Below, in pieces: positions 21,938 through 33,601 of a DNA stretch of 64,000 bases (its first letter is position 1; the number at the start of each line of letters is the position of its first letter). The stretch is from assembly GCF_020379485.1 (NCBI RefSeq), contig NC_063444.1:6272652-6336651 (forward strand), written 5' to 3'. The notes under the pieces were generated by a model, which had not been told where the DNA came from, ran no database searches, and saw only the letters and a list, made by a program, of their open reading frames with translations. The DNA is from Brassica napus (Eukaryota; Streptophyta; Magnoliopsida; Brassicales; Brassicaceae). The position numbers were made by a program, and so were the translations under genes.

Positions 21938-24900
21938 ATTCTCCCCCACTAACAAGGAATTCGACCCCGAATTCACATCACCAAACTCTCCAATGACATC
22001 CCGAAACAGCTCTGGATAATCAATCCTCATTTGGGGCTCGGACTCCCAGGTATCCTCCTGAATTCCGTCTCCCTCCCAACGAACCTTGATCAACATGGTC
22101 ATCATTCCACGATCTGCTTTCACTTGGCGATCCAATATCTCTACTGGCTGGCACAACCCACGTAACCCTTTGCCAAGGTTTCTAGGTGGTTGCTGCAAAA
22201 TGAGCTCTGGCTCTCTCACTACTTTCCTCAAAACGGAAACATGAAACACGTCATGGAAATCTGATAACTCTCCTGATAAATTTAGTCGGTAAGCAACTGC
22301 TCCAATCCGCTCCAAAATAGGATATGGTCCCATATATCTTGGTTTAAGCTTCTTTAGCTTCCGAGTCTTAGATCCTCCCTGAAATGTCCTCATTTTCAGG
22401 TATACTAGGTCGCCAACTTGAAACTCCAAATCTCTTCGCCGTTTATCTGCGTAACTCTTCTGACGGTCATGGGCTTCCTTAAGCCGCATCTTGAGCATCT
22501 CAACCTGTTCGACTGTCTCTTGAACCATGGCTGGTTCTATCTCACGTTGTTCTCCCACTTCCGTCCAACAAAGTGGTGTGCGACAAGGCCTACCATATAG
22601 AGCCTCATATGGTGCCATCCCAATACTCGAATGATAGCTGTTGTTGTAGGCAAACTCGGCTAGAGGTAGATACTTCACCCAACTACCTTCCCAATCTAAA
22701 ACACAAGCTCTGAGCATATCCTCCAAGGTCTGAATAGTCCTCTCTGACTGACCATCTGTTTGCGGGTGATAAGCCGTACTCATATGAACTTTCGTCCCAA
22801 GCGCCTTCTGGAAGGCTCTCCAAAACTCAGACGTGAACTTTGTATCCCGATCCGATACAATGCTGACCGGAACTCCATGCAATCTTACAATCTCGCTGAT
22901 GTAAGTCTGTGCTAGCTGATCAGCTCTGTCTGTCTTCTTAACTGCTAGAAAATGGGCTGACTTCGTAAGTCTATCCACGACTACCCATATGGCATTCTTC
23001 CCTCCTGATGTAGTCGGCAAACCCGTCACAAAATCCATAGTTACCATGTCCCATTTCCACTCCGGTAATGGCAGGTTTTGTAATAACCCGCTAGGAACCT
23101 GATGCTCGGCTTTAACCATCTGACACGTCTGACATTGCGATACAGTTGAAGCAACATCTCTCTTCATACCAGGCCAATGGTAATATCGCTTCAGATCCCT
23201 ATACATCTTGGTATTTCCTGGATGAATAGAGAAACTCGAGTGGTGTGCTTGCCGTAATATCTCCTTTCTTAACAACTCATCATTGGGCACACAAATCCTG
23301 TTTCGATACATGAACATCCCGTTGGTTGCTGTATGAAAACCAATACTCTCCATCTCGATCTGCTTACGCAAAGCTTCATCACTATCCTGAGCTTTGCGTA
23401 TCCTCCATAGTAAGTCTGCCCGCGCTACAGCCTCAGCGCCAACTGACTCTCCCTCTACAGTAACTGCACATAATCTTAGACTAGCAAGTGTCCCAGTAAG
23501 CTCCTGGACCTCTTTGGTTCCCGATATATCGCTTCTGCGCCTACTCAAGGCATCCGCCACATGATTGGCTTTTCCCGGGTGATATGTGATCTCCAAATTG
23601 TAGTCTGCTAACAACTCCATCCATCTACGCTGCCTCAAATTCAAGTCCGTTTGCGTAAATATGTACTTCAGACTCTGGTGGTCCGTGAAAATCTTCACCT
23701 TCTCTCCATACAAGTATGACCTCCAGATCTTTAATGCAAATACAACTGCTGCCAACTCCAAATCATGAGTAGGATAATTGGTCTCGTGAGGCCTCAACTG
23801 TCGTGATGCATAGGCAATGACCTGACCTTCCTGCATCAGTACACATCCCAATCCGGTGCCTGACGCATCAGTGTAAACATCATATGGTATCCCTGGCCTC
23901 GGGAGTACCAAAACTGGCGCATGGGTCAGCTGTCTCTTCAACTCAGTGAAACTCCTCGAACAATCGTCTGTCCAATCAAACTCGGTGTCTTTTCCTGTTA
24001 GCCGTGTCATTGGCTTTGCAATGCTAGCAAAATTTTTGACATACTTTCTGTAGTATCCTGCCAAACCGAGAAAACTGCGGATCTCCGTCGCATTCTTAGG
24101 TGTCGGCCACTCTGAAATGGCGCTAATCTTCTCCTGATCTACGGCAACTCCTGCTTCTGAAACCACGTGACCCAAAAATCCAATCTTCTTCTGCCAAAAG
24201 CTACACTTACTCAGCTTGGCAAATAACTGATGCTCCCGAAGTTTACCCAACACAATCCGCAAATGTTCAGCATGCTCCTCTCTACTCCGAGAATAAACCA
24301 AGATGTCATCTATGAAAACGATCACACACTTATCCAAGTGCTCACGAAACACATCATTCATAAGCTTCATGAACGCGGCTGGTGCGTTCGTCAACCCAAA
24401 TGGCATCACCACAAACTCGTAGTGCCCATAACGGGTACGGAATGCCGTCTTCCGCACATCTCCCTCAGCTATCGCAATCTGGTGGTATCCCGATGCCAAG
24501 TCAATCTTAGAGAACCATGAAGCTCCCTGCAACTGGTCCAACAACTCGTCGATACGCGGGAGCGGGTACTTATTCTTGATGGTCACTTTGTTCAAACCTC
24601 TGTAATCTATACAAAGTCTGAAACTCCCATCTTTCTTCTTCACAAACAACACTGGTGCTCCCCACGGTGACGTACTCGGCCTGATAAACCCCTTATCAGA
24701 TAGCTCCTCCAATTGTTTCTTTAACTCTGCCATCTCAGTTGGTGCGAGACGGTATGGAGCTCGTGAAATTGGTGCTGCTCCTGGCTCTACTTCTATTGTA
24801 AGAACGTCCGCTCTAGCTGGTGGTGGCCCTTTTAAAGGCTCAAAACATCCTCGTACTCGGCGACCACTGGTATATCATGCAGCTTCTGCTGACCGTCCTC

Positions 24901-25355
24901 CTTAACCATCGAAATGGTTGCCAAAAATCCCTCTGCTCCACTTTCCAATAATTCTTCTGCACGCAACATGGAGACGATAGGAATTTCCCGGTGTGTCTGA
25001 ATTCCCTCGCAAATGATCTTTCCTCCTTCTCTAGGGATATTAACTCTTGCCTTCGGACAATCCAAGACTACTCGATGTCGCGACAGCCAATCCATCCCAA
25101 GTATGACATCGTAGGAGCTCATCTCCATCTCCGTCAAATCTCCGAGCAACTCGACTCCTCCAAGTAGAACTGGTACATCGTGATGAATGCCAACTGCACC
25201 CAACTTCTCCGTGCCGGCAGTCTGGATCTGCTTAGCCTTCGGTTCAAAGACTCCCCGAAAAGACCAAGACTGGACTAAGCGCGGACTCACAAAACTATGA
25301 GAGGCTCCAGTGTCGAATAAGGTATAAGCTGACTCTCCTCCAACTAAAACCGATC
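21617..25355 (-). pseudogene. Tekay pro-pol polyprotein, one frameshift
   Basis: Protease, reverse transcriptase, RNase H, integrase and chromodomain frame. The N-terminal part (25355-24832) has the [10 protein letters not shown] protease site and ILGMDWL. A one-base deletion near 24844, seen by comparison with the copy at 28781-32385, shifts the frame; the main frame then runs 24733-21617. RT shows FIDD ([12 protein letters not shown]). RNase H starts at [11 protein letters not shown]. Integrase has an HHCC zinc site (HSSFSIHP...CQTCQ) and a DDE core ([17 protein letters not shown]). The chromodomain ([15 protein letters not shown]) is typical of chromoviruses and steers insertion to chromatin. 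The frame continues past the polypurine tract into the LTR as a Pro/Ser-rich tail. Confidence 0.85.
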
Positions 25356-25437
25356 CTACACGAGATTTTTACTAACTACACATGACAACCACGAGCCAAA
25401 ATACCCAAACACAAACAAGTATGAAAAAGTCACATAC
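25356..25437 (-). other. Putative 82-nt intron between gag and protease
   Basis: The minus strand reads CAG|GTATGTGAC at 25437 and TCTCGTGTAG|GATCG at 25356. The stretch is T-rich and holds the stops that separate gag from pro-pol. Removing it joins the exons in phase with the protease frame, in the gag frame used by the other copy. The same signals are in the second copy. There is no RNA evidence. Confidence 0.45.
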
Positions 25438-26829
25438 CTGCTATCGGCTCAACTCCTTGGGATCTCCAACCGCAAACACCCGTGGAGCGATGGCTAGACG
25501 CTTCGGTGGTGGTGGAAGTGCCGCATTGCCCTTCCTTGGGCAATCTCTGATGAAGTGACCTGGCTGACCACAGCCAAAGCAAACATGTGCCGCTGCTGGT
25601 GCTGCTGGTGCTGCAATCTGTCTGACTGGTGGCGTATCCAATGGCCTAGCTCGACAAAACTTCGCAATGTGTCCAATCCTACCGCAAGTAAGACACCTCA
25701 TACACTGCCCACTGTGACTGCGATGGCAACGAGGACATATCGGTAATCCCGACGGGTCCCCTGCTCTCCTTTGAGACTCTGGAGCTTTTCCAGACTTAAC
25801 ATGAACTGCTTTGGCGAGTTCCTTCTCCTCCGCCAAGCCTGCCTCCTGCTCGGCAGCTTTCTCCACCAAATCTCCCAACCGGTGGTGAGTGACTACGCGA
25901 CACCTGTTACGAATCTCCACTCGCATCCCACTCAAAAACTTTCTAATCAAGTCTTCTTCTGAAATGCCCACTCCTGCAAATCTGCGAAGTTGGTTGAACA
26001 CAACCTCATACTCCCTGATAGACATCTCTCCCTGGCTTACATGCTCGAACTCGCACTTCTTCCTATCCATCGCTTCCTTCGGAAAGTATTTCCTATCGAA
26101 CTCTCGAATGAAATCAGCGAAAGTAAGTCTCTCTGGCCCAAAATGGCTCAATCGTATTCCCTCCCACCATATAAGAGCATCTCCACGAAGGTACTGCATA
26201 GTCAATCTGAGCGACAACTCTGGTGGACACTCAATAATCTCCAGTTTCCGCTGCAAGGCTAACTTCCAATCGTGTGCAGCTACAGCATCCACTGTCCCGC
26301 TAAAATGCTCCATCTCCATGTTTCTCATCTGACATGTCAGCCTGTAGAACCTCTCATTATAAACCGGGTAAACATGAGGTCGCGGTGGTGGTGGCGGTAG
26401 ATCCTGAACACCATGAGCAAACTGCTGAACTGGACCCTGCTGCAGAGGAACCTGTGGAAGGGGAACCTGCTGAACGGGATCCTGATGATCATGCTGAGCT
26501 GGAATCTGCTGATCTTGTTGGACATGAACCAGTGGAACTTGCTGAACCTGAATCTGCGGTCCCTGCTGAACGGCAGCCATCTGACGAGCAACCTCCTGAG
26601 CAGCTACTCGGGCGGCCTCCTGAGCGGCCTGCCTGGCTGCCTCCTGGGCAATCTGCTGAAGTGCCTCCTGAGCGGCCTGTCTAGCGGCATCCTGAACCAT
26701 CTGTCTCAATGCATCCTGATCAACTGGTGGAGCCGCGGGTGGTGGAACTGCGGGCTGCTCATGCTCATCCACATTGTCTCTAACGGCTCTGGCGGTCTGG
26801 GCACGTGTGGTTCTTCTCCTTGGCGGCAT
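25438..26829 (-). pseudogene. Tekay gag, C-terminal frameshift
   Basis: A 462-codon frame. The N-terminal half has an Ala/Gln-rich coiled region (repeated AAQEA units, about residues 40-90) and a Pro/Gln-rich stretch, followed by a capsid domain (MEMEHFSGTVDAVAAHDW, YLRGDALIWWEG, SQGEMSIREYEVVFNQLRRF) and a nucleocapsid part with CPRCHRSHSGQC, CLTCGRIGHIAKFC and CFGCGQPGHFIRDC zinc knuckles. The last residues (DPKELSR) differ from the other copy because one base is missing near 25460. Gag forms the virus-like particle that packages the RNA. Confidence 0.85.
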
Positions 26830-27038
26830 CTAAAAGGAAAGCGAAAAGTTAACTTACGCTGAACTTTGGATACCAACATTTAAGGAGCAGTGATATCGAA
26901 CGGAAAGGTGCTATTATTTTTTTATTTTCAAAATTCCCAAATCCCCGAAAATATTTTGAAATCGTTTAAAACTGTCAAAACCGAATAAAACCAGGTCTCC
27001 AAAAATCGCCATCCCGGGTCGGAGCCGGGACGGAACCC

Positions 27039-27050
27039 GCTCTGATACCA
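27039..27050 (-). promoter_or_regulatory. Tekay primer-binding site (initiator Met tRNA)
   Basis: TGGTATCAGAGC on the minus strand, three bases inside the 5' LTR; complementary to the 3' end of plant initiator methionine tRNA. Confidence 0.9.
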
Positions 27051-27053
27051 AAT

Positions 27054-28802
27054 TGTGACACCCGCCACTTTCAAAATATAATAAATTGATAAAAGCGGAA
27101 ATAAAATAATAATACAACTCAAATAATAATAATCTTCATATAATATAAAAGTCAATACGGTAACAAAAGGCCTAAAAGCCCAACATCGATAACATCCGAA
27201 ATATAAAATACGATATAAACCGAAAGTCTGAAATAGGAATAACATAGACGATAAAAGTCCAAAGGCCTAAAGGCCCGATAAAGATAAAAGCGGTAAAAGC
27301 GATAGAAGCCCAAAAGCCCAATAGCACCGGTCCGATAATCACTCCTGCTCATCGGTCTCACCTAAAAGGGGGAAAGAATGAGGGGTGAGCGACAGGGGAA
27401 TCGCTCAGCGAGGTATGGGATGCTACCCCGAAGTCCATGGACCCGGACATAGCACTCCGAATAAATATAATTTAATTCTAATGCATGTCAAACACAGTAC
27501 CTAAAGTACTCAAGCAACAAACAATGGTCCTAGCGAGGTGCACACTCGCCGCCCACTAACAGGCCAAAACACTACCGAAAAGGTGCTCGGTTCATACACA
27601 CACCGAAAAAGTGCTCGGTAACACACGCCCGTAGACGATTTATCGACACTTCCAGTCTACAGCTCAACCGGTCGACTAAAGTTGGCTGTGACCTCCATAC
27701 AATCCGGCATACAGCAGTCCGACTCTGTATCCGTCTCCAAACAAAAACAATCCTAGCTAAGAATTTACATTAAGTGAAACAATCAATGTTGAATCCTCTA
27801 ACCCCCTAGTTCCGGTTTATGCAAAGAACCTAAAACTAAACAAGCAATGATAGACTCGATTTCACACAGACGGAACACATTAGAAATAAATTATACTTAT
27901 TCGAGGTCCTAAGCCGAATAAGAGGAGTTCGGGAATAGACCCTCACCTTAGCAACAATAAGAGGTGGTATCTATGAACTCCAGCTGCTCAAATGGACTCC
28001 AAATCTGAAATCAGATCGAAATTTCGAGTCAGAACGCCTTTCGAACGGTTTAAAACGGGTATTTACGGGAAAGTCAACTCGCTGGTCAAAGATTAATTAT
28101 TTAATTAATTAATTAATTAATTAATTAATTAATTAATTAATTAATCCGGTTTTCCCTAACCGATTTCCAATTGATTTTAACCGACCGGTTTAACCTAACC
28201 GAATCGAAATCGATTTAAACCGGTCAAACCACCGGTTGACCGAGTCACCGAGTTGACTCACCGGGTCGACTCGGCCGAGTTGGCGAGTCGCCGGCGAGTC
28301 ACCGGTGTCGGTCACCGGCGGCGTCGCGGCGGCTTACCGGAAAGTCAACGGCGGCGACGGCGGCGAGGCGGCGACGCGGCGGCAGCTTCCCGGCGGCGAA
28401 CGGACGGTGGTCGGTCACGGCGGCTCCGGCGAACTTTGGTCGGAGACGGCGGCGCGTGGCCGGAACTCGCGGTGGCTCCGGCGGACGGCGGTGGCGCGTG
28501 TGTTTCACGCGTGCGCCGAGGCGAATCTTCGGGAGGCGCGTGCGGCTTCGTCCGGGCTCCGTTTGAGGCGTGGTTGGTGTCTACGGCTTCGTCTCGACGA
28601 GAGAAACACGATGATGGCCTTGGATGTACGAGATGATCAATGGTTAGGAAGTTATGGGTGATTTACTAAACGGAAACGAAAATGAGCTTAAGAAATGCGG
28701 TTTTCGGCGGTTACCTAGGGCGTTTATCGGTGGTGGCAGGCTGAACGTGATCACGGCACACGGTTGCTCCGGCGACGAGCTCAGGTGAGCTTTCTCTCTC
28801 TT

Positions 28803-28838
<36 letters not shown>

Positions 28839-28966
28839 CCTCTCTCTCTCTTTCTCTTTAAAGAAGTTGGGGATGGTGGAGATGGTGGGAGTGGTGGGGA
28901 TGGTGGAGATGGTGGGAGTGGTGGGGATGGTGGAGATAGTGGGGATAGTGGAGGTGGGTCATTACA
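27054..28966 (-). repeat. Tekay LTR shared by full and truncated internal regions (1,913 bp)
   Basis: Near-identical to 20031-21937 (length differs mainly in the AATT and CT microsatellites). It serves as 5' LTR for the internal region on its left and as 3' LTR for the one on its right. Confidence 0.9.
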
Positions 28967-31900
28967 ATTCTCCCCCACTAACAAGGAATTCGACCCCGAA
29001 TTCACATCACCAAACTCTCCAATGACATCCCGAAACAGCTCTGGATAATCAATCCTCATTTGGGGCTCAGACTCCCAGGTATCCTCCTGAATTCCGTCTC
29101 CCTCCCAACGAACCTTGATCAACATGGTCATCATTCCACGATCTGCTTTCACTTGGCGATCCAATATCTCTACTGGCTGGCACAACCCACGTAACCCTTT
29201 GCCAAGGTTTCTAGGTGGTTGCTGCAAAATGAGCTCTGGCTCTCTCACTACTTTCCTCAAAACGGAAACATGAAATACGTCATGGAAATCTGATAACTCT
29301 CCTGATAAATTTAGTCGGTAAGCAACTGCTCCAATCCGCTCCAAAATAGGATATGGTCCCATATATCTTGGTTTAAGCTTCTTTAGCTTCCGAGTCTTAG
29401 ATCCTCCCTGAAATGTCCTCATTTTCAGGTATACTAGGTCGCCAACTTGAAACTCCAAATCTCTTCGCCGTTTATCTGCGTAACTCTTCTGACGGTCATG
29501 GGCTTCCTTAAGCCGCATCTTGAGCATCTCAACTTGTTTGACTGTCTCTTGAACCATGGCTGGTTCTATCTCACGTTGTTCTCCCACTTCCGTCCAACAA
29601 AGTGGTGTGCGACAAGGCCTACCATATAGAGCCTCATATGGTGCCATCCCAATACTCGAATGATAGCTGTTGTTGTAGGCAAACTCGGCTAGAGGTAGAT
29701 ACTTCACCCAACTACCTTCCCAATCTAAAACACAAGCTCTGAGCATATCCTCCAAGGTCTGAATAGTCCTCTCTGACTGACCATCTGTTTGCGGGTGATA
29801 AGCCGTACTCATATGAACTTTCGTCCCAAGCGCCTTCTGGAAGGCTCTCCAAAACTCAGACGTGAACTTTGTATCCCGATCCGATACAATGCTGACCGGA
29901 ACTCCATGCAATCTTACAATCTCGCTGATGTAAGCCTGTGCTAGCTGATCAGCTCTGTCTGTCTTCTTAACTGCTAGAAAATGGGCTGACTTCGTAAGTC
30001 TATCCACAACTACCCATATGGCATTCTTCCCTCCTGATGTAGTCGGCAAACCCGTCACAAAATCCATAGTTACCATGTCCCATTTCCACTCCGGTAATGG
30101 CAGGTTTTGTAATAACCCGCTAGGAACCTGATGCTCGGCTTTAACCATCTGACACGTCTGACATTGCGATACAGTTGAAGCAACATCTCTCTTCATACCA
30201 GGCCAATGGTAATATCGCTTAAGGTCCCTATACATCTTGGTATTTTCTGGATGAATAGAGAAACTCGAGTGGTGTGCTTGCTGTAATATCTCCTTTCTTA
30301 ACAACTCATCATTGGGCACACAAATCCTGTTTCGATACATGAACATCCCGTTGGTTGCTGTATGAAAACCAATACTCTCCATCTCGATCTGCTTACGCAA
30401 AGCTTCATCACTATCCTGAGCTTTGCGTATCCTCCATAGTAAGTCTGCCCGCTCTACAGCCTCAGCGCCAACTGACTCTCCCTCTACAATAACTGCACAT
30501 AATCTTAGACTAGCAAGTGTCCCAGTAAGCTCCTGGACCTCTTTAGTTCCCGATATATCGCTTCTGCGCCTACTCAAGGCATCCGCCACATGATTGGCTT
30601 TTCCCGGGTGATATGTGATCTCCAAATTGTAGTCTGCTAACAACTCCATCCATCTACGCTGCCTCAAATTCAAGTCCGTTTGCGTAAATATGTACTTCAG
30701 ACTCTGGTGGTCCGTGAAAATCTTCACCTTCTCTCCATACAAGTATGACCTCCAGATCTTTAATGCAAATACAACTGCTGCCAACTCCAAATCATGAGTA
30801 GGATAATTGGTCTCGTGAGACCTCAACTGTCGTGATGCATAGGCAATGACCTGACCTTCCTGCATCAGTACACATCCCAATCCGGTGCCTGACGCATCAG
30901 TGTAAACATCATATGGTATCCCTGGCCTCGGGAGTACCAAAACAGGCGCATGGGTCAGCTGTCTCTTCAACTCAATGAAACTCCTCGAGCAATCGTCTGT
31001 CCAATCAAACTCGGTGTCTTTTCCTGTTAGCCGTGTCATTGGCTTTGCAATGCTAGCAAAATTTTTGACATACTTTCTGTAGTATCCTGCCAAACCGAGA
31101 AAACTGCGGATCTCCGTCGCATTCTTAGGTGTCGGCCACTCTGAAATGGCGCTAATCTTCTCCTGATCTACGGCAACTCCTGCTTCTGAAACCACGTGAC
31201 CCAAAAATCCAATCTTCTTCTGCCAAAAGCTACACTTACTCAGCTTGGCAAATAACTGATGCTCCCGAAGTTTACCCAACACAATCCGCAAATGTTCAGC
31301 ATGCTCCTCTCTACTCCGAGAATAAACCAAGATGTCATCTATGAAAACGATCACACACTTATCCAAGTGCTCACGAAACACATCATTCATAAGCTTCATG
31401 AACGCTGCCGGTGCGTTCGTCAATCCAAATGGCATCACCACAAACTCATAGTGCCCATAGCGTGTACGGAAGGCCGTCTTCCGCACATCTCTATCAGCTA
31501 TCGCAATCTGGTGGTATCCCGATGCCAAGTCAATCTTAGAGAACCAAGAAGCTCCCTGCAACTGGTCCAACAACTCGTCGATACGCGGGAGCGGGTACTT
31601 ATTCTTGATGGTCACTTTGTTCAAACCTCTGTAATCTATACAAAGTCTGAAACTCCCATCTTTCTTCTTCACAAACAACACTGGTGCTCCCCACGGTGAC
31701 GTACTCGGCCTGATAAACCCCTTATCAGATAGCTCCTCCAATTGTTTCTTTAACTCTGCCATCTCAGTTGGTGCGAGACGGTATGGAGCTCGTGAAATTG
31801 GTGCTGCTCCTGGCTCTACTTCTATTGTAAGAACGTCCGCCCTAGCTGGTGGTGGCCCTTTTAAAGGCTCAAAGACATCCTCGTACTCGGCGACCACTGG

Positions 31901-32385
31901 TATATCATGCAGCTTCTGCTGACCGTCCTCCTTAACCATCGAAATGGTTGCCAAAAATCCCTCTGCTCCACTTTCCAATAATTCTTCTGCACGCAACATG
32001 GAGACGATAGGAATTTCCCGGTGTGTCTGAATTCCCTCGCAAATGATCTTTCCTCCTTCTCTAGGGATATTAACTCTTGCCTTCGGACAATCCAAGACTA
32101 CTCGATGTCGCGACAGCCAATCCATCCCAAGTATGACATCGTAGGAGCTCATCTCCATCTCTGTCAAATCTCCGAGCAACTCGACTCCTCCAAGTAGAAC
32201 TGGTACATCGTGATGAATGCCAACTGCACCCAACTTCTCCGTGCCGGCAGTCTGGATCTGCTTAGCCTTCGGTTCAAAGACTCCCCGAAAAGACCAAGAC
32301 TGGACTAAACGCGGACTCACAAAACTATGAGAGGCTCCAGTGTCGAATAAGGTATAAGCTGACTCTCCTCCAACTAAAACCGATC
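28781..32385 (-). CDS. Tekay pro-pol polyprotein, intact frame
   Basis: An uninterrupted frame of about 1,200 codons that begins without its own Met just after the putative intron. In the 1,179-residue stretch read from 32320, ILGMDWL is near residue 63, the RT core 205-380 with FIDD at 327-330, RNase H about 470-590, the integrase zinc site about 690-735, the DDE core about 755-900 and the chromodomain about 1040-1090, followed by a Pro-rich tail encoded in the LTR. No stop or frameshift, unlike the sister copy. It lacks the N-terminal part of gag, so it could not make a complete particle by itself. Confidence 0.85.
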
Positions 32386-33598
32386 CTACACGAGATTTTT
32401 ACTAACTACACATGACAACCACGAGCCAAAATACCCAAACACAAACAAGTATGAAAAAGTCACATACCCGCTATCGGTTCAACTCCTTGGGAATCTCCAA
32501 CTGTAAAGACCCGTGGAGCGATGGCTGGACGCTTCGGTGGTGGTGGAAGTGCCGCATTGCCCTTCCTTGGGCAATCTCTGATGAAGTGACCTGGCTGACC
32601 ACAGCCAAAGCAAACATGTGCCGCTGCTGGTGCTGCTGGTGCTGCAATCTGTCTGACTGGTGGCGTATCCAATGGCCTAGCTCGACAAAACTTCGCAATG
32701 TGTCCAATCCTACCGCAAGTAAGACACCTCATACACTGCCCACTGTGACTGCGATGGCAACGAGGACATATCGGTAATCCCGACGGGTCCCCTGCTCTCC
32801 TTTGAGACTCTGGAGCTTTTCCAGACTTAACATGAACTGCTTTGGCGAGTTCCTTCTCCTCCGCCAAGCCTGCCTCCTGCTCGGCAGCTTTCTCCACCAA
32901 ATCTCCCAACCGGTGGTGAGTGACTACGCGACACCTGTTACGAATCTCCACTCGCATCCCACTCAAAAACTTTCTAATCAAGTCTTCTTCTGAAATGCCC
33001 ACTCCTGCAAATCTGCGAAGTTGGTTGAACACAACCTCATACTCCCTGATAGACATCTCTCCCTGGCTTACATGCTCGAACTCGCACTTCTTCCTATCCA
33101 TCGCTTCCTTCGGAAAGTATTTCCTATCGAACTCTCGAATGAAATCAGCGAAAGTAAGTCTCTCTGGCCCAAAATGGCTCAATCGTATTCCCTCCCACCA
33201 TATAAGAGCATCTCCACGAAGGTACTGCATAGTCAATCGGAGCGACAACTCTGGTGGACACTCAATAATCTCCAGTTTCCGCTGCAAGGCTAACTTCCAA
33301 TCGTGTGCAGCCACAGCATCCACTGTCCCGCTAAAATGCTCCATCTCCATGTTTCTCATCTGACATGTCAGCCTGTAGAACCTCTCATTATAAACCGGGT
33401 AAACATGAGGTCGCGGTGGTGGTGGCGGTAGATCCTGAACACCATGAGCAAACTGCTGAACTGGACCCTGCTGCAGAGGAACCTGTGGAAGGGGAACCTG
33501 CTGAACGGGATCCTGATGATCATGCTGAGCTGGAATCTGCTGATCTTGTTGGACATGAACCAGTGGAACTTGCTGAACCTGAATCTGCGGTCCCTGCT
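28967..33598 (-). mobile_element. Second Tekay internal region, truncated in gag
   Basis: A second copy of the Tekay internal sequence directly continues LTR 27054-28966, starting at the polypurine tract and stopping inside gag (equivalent to about 26568 of the first copy). The first 87 or so gag codons, leader, primer site and 5' LTR are missing. At 33599-33601 it is joined to the duplicated gene block through GAA, which is present in both parent sequences. Confidence 0.9.
32386..32467 (-). other. Putative 82-nt gag-protease intron, second copy
   Basis: Same boundaries as 25356-25437: GTATGTGAC at 32467 and GTGTAG ending at 32386. Exon ends ...GCG G and GA TCG... join as GCG GGA TCG, in frame with both gag and protease. 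Confidence 0.45.
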
Positions 33599-33601
33599 GA
33601 A
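32468..33601 (-). pseudogene. Tekay gag, 5'-truncated copy
   Basis: C-terminal three quarters of gag with the capsid core and CCHC knuckles, ending ...GDSQGVEPIAGM if unspliced. The open frame is cut at its 5' side by the junction at 33599-33601. It retains the base missing from the first copy near its end, so this version shows the original gag C-terminus. Confidence 0.8.

Larger units (their letters stand above)
20031..28966 (-). mobile_element. Ty3/gypsy chromovirus (Tekay type), full length
   Basis: LTR (20031-21937), internal region (21938-27053) and LTR (27054-28966), read on the minus strand. The LTR starts TGTAATGACC and ends GGGTGTCACA. Inside the 5' LTR is TGGTATCAGAGC (27050-27039), the initiator-Met tRNA primer site. 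Inside the 3' LTR is the polypurine tract AGTGGGGGAGAAT (21950-21938). Gag, protease, RT, RNase H, integrase and a C-terminal chromodomain are present. The left flank is GTTTT. The right target duplication cannot be checked because a second, truncated internal region follows directly. The two LTRs differ by few bases, so the copy is young. Confidence 0.92.

Noticed and set aside
24832..25290. A separate small protease gene in the first Tekay copy
   Set aside because: Comparison with the second copy shows it is the start of pro-pol cut off by a single missing base near 24844.
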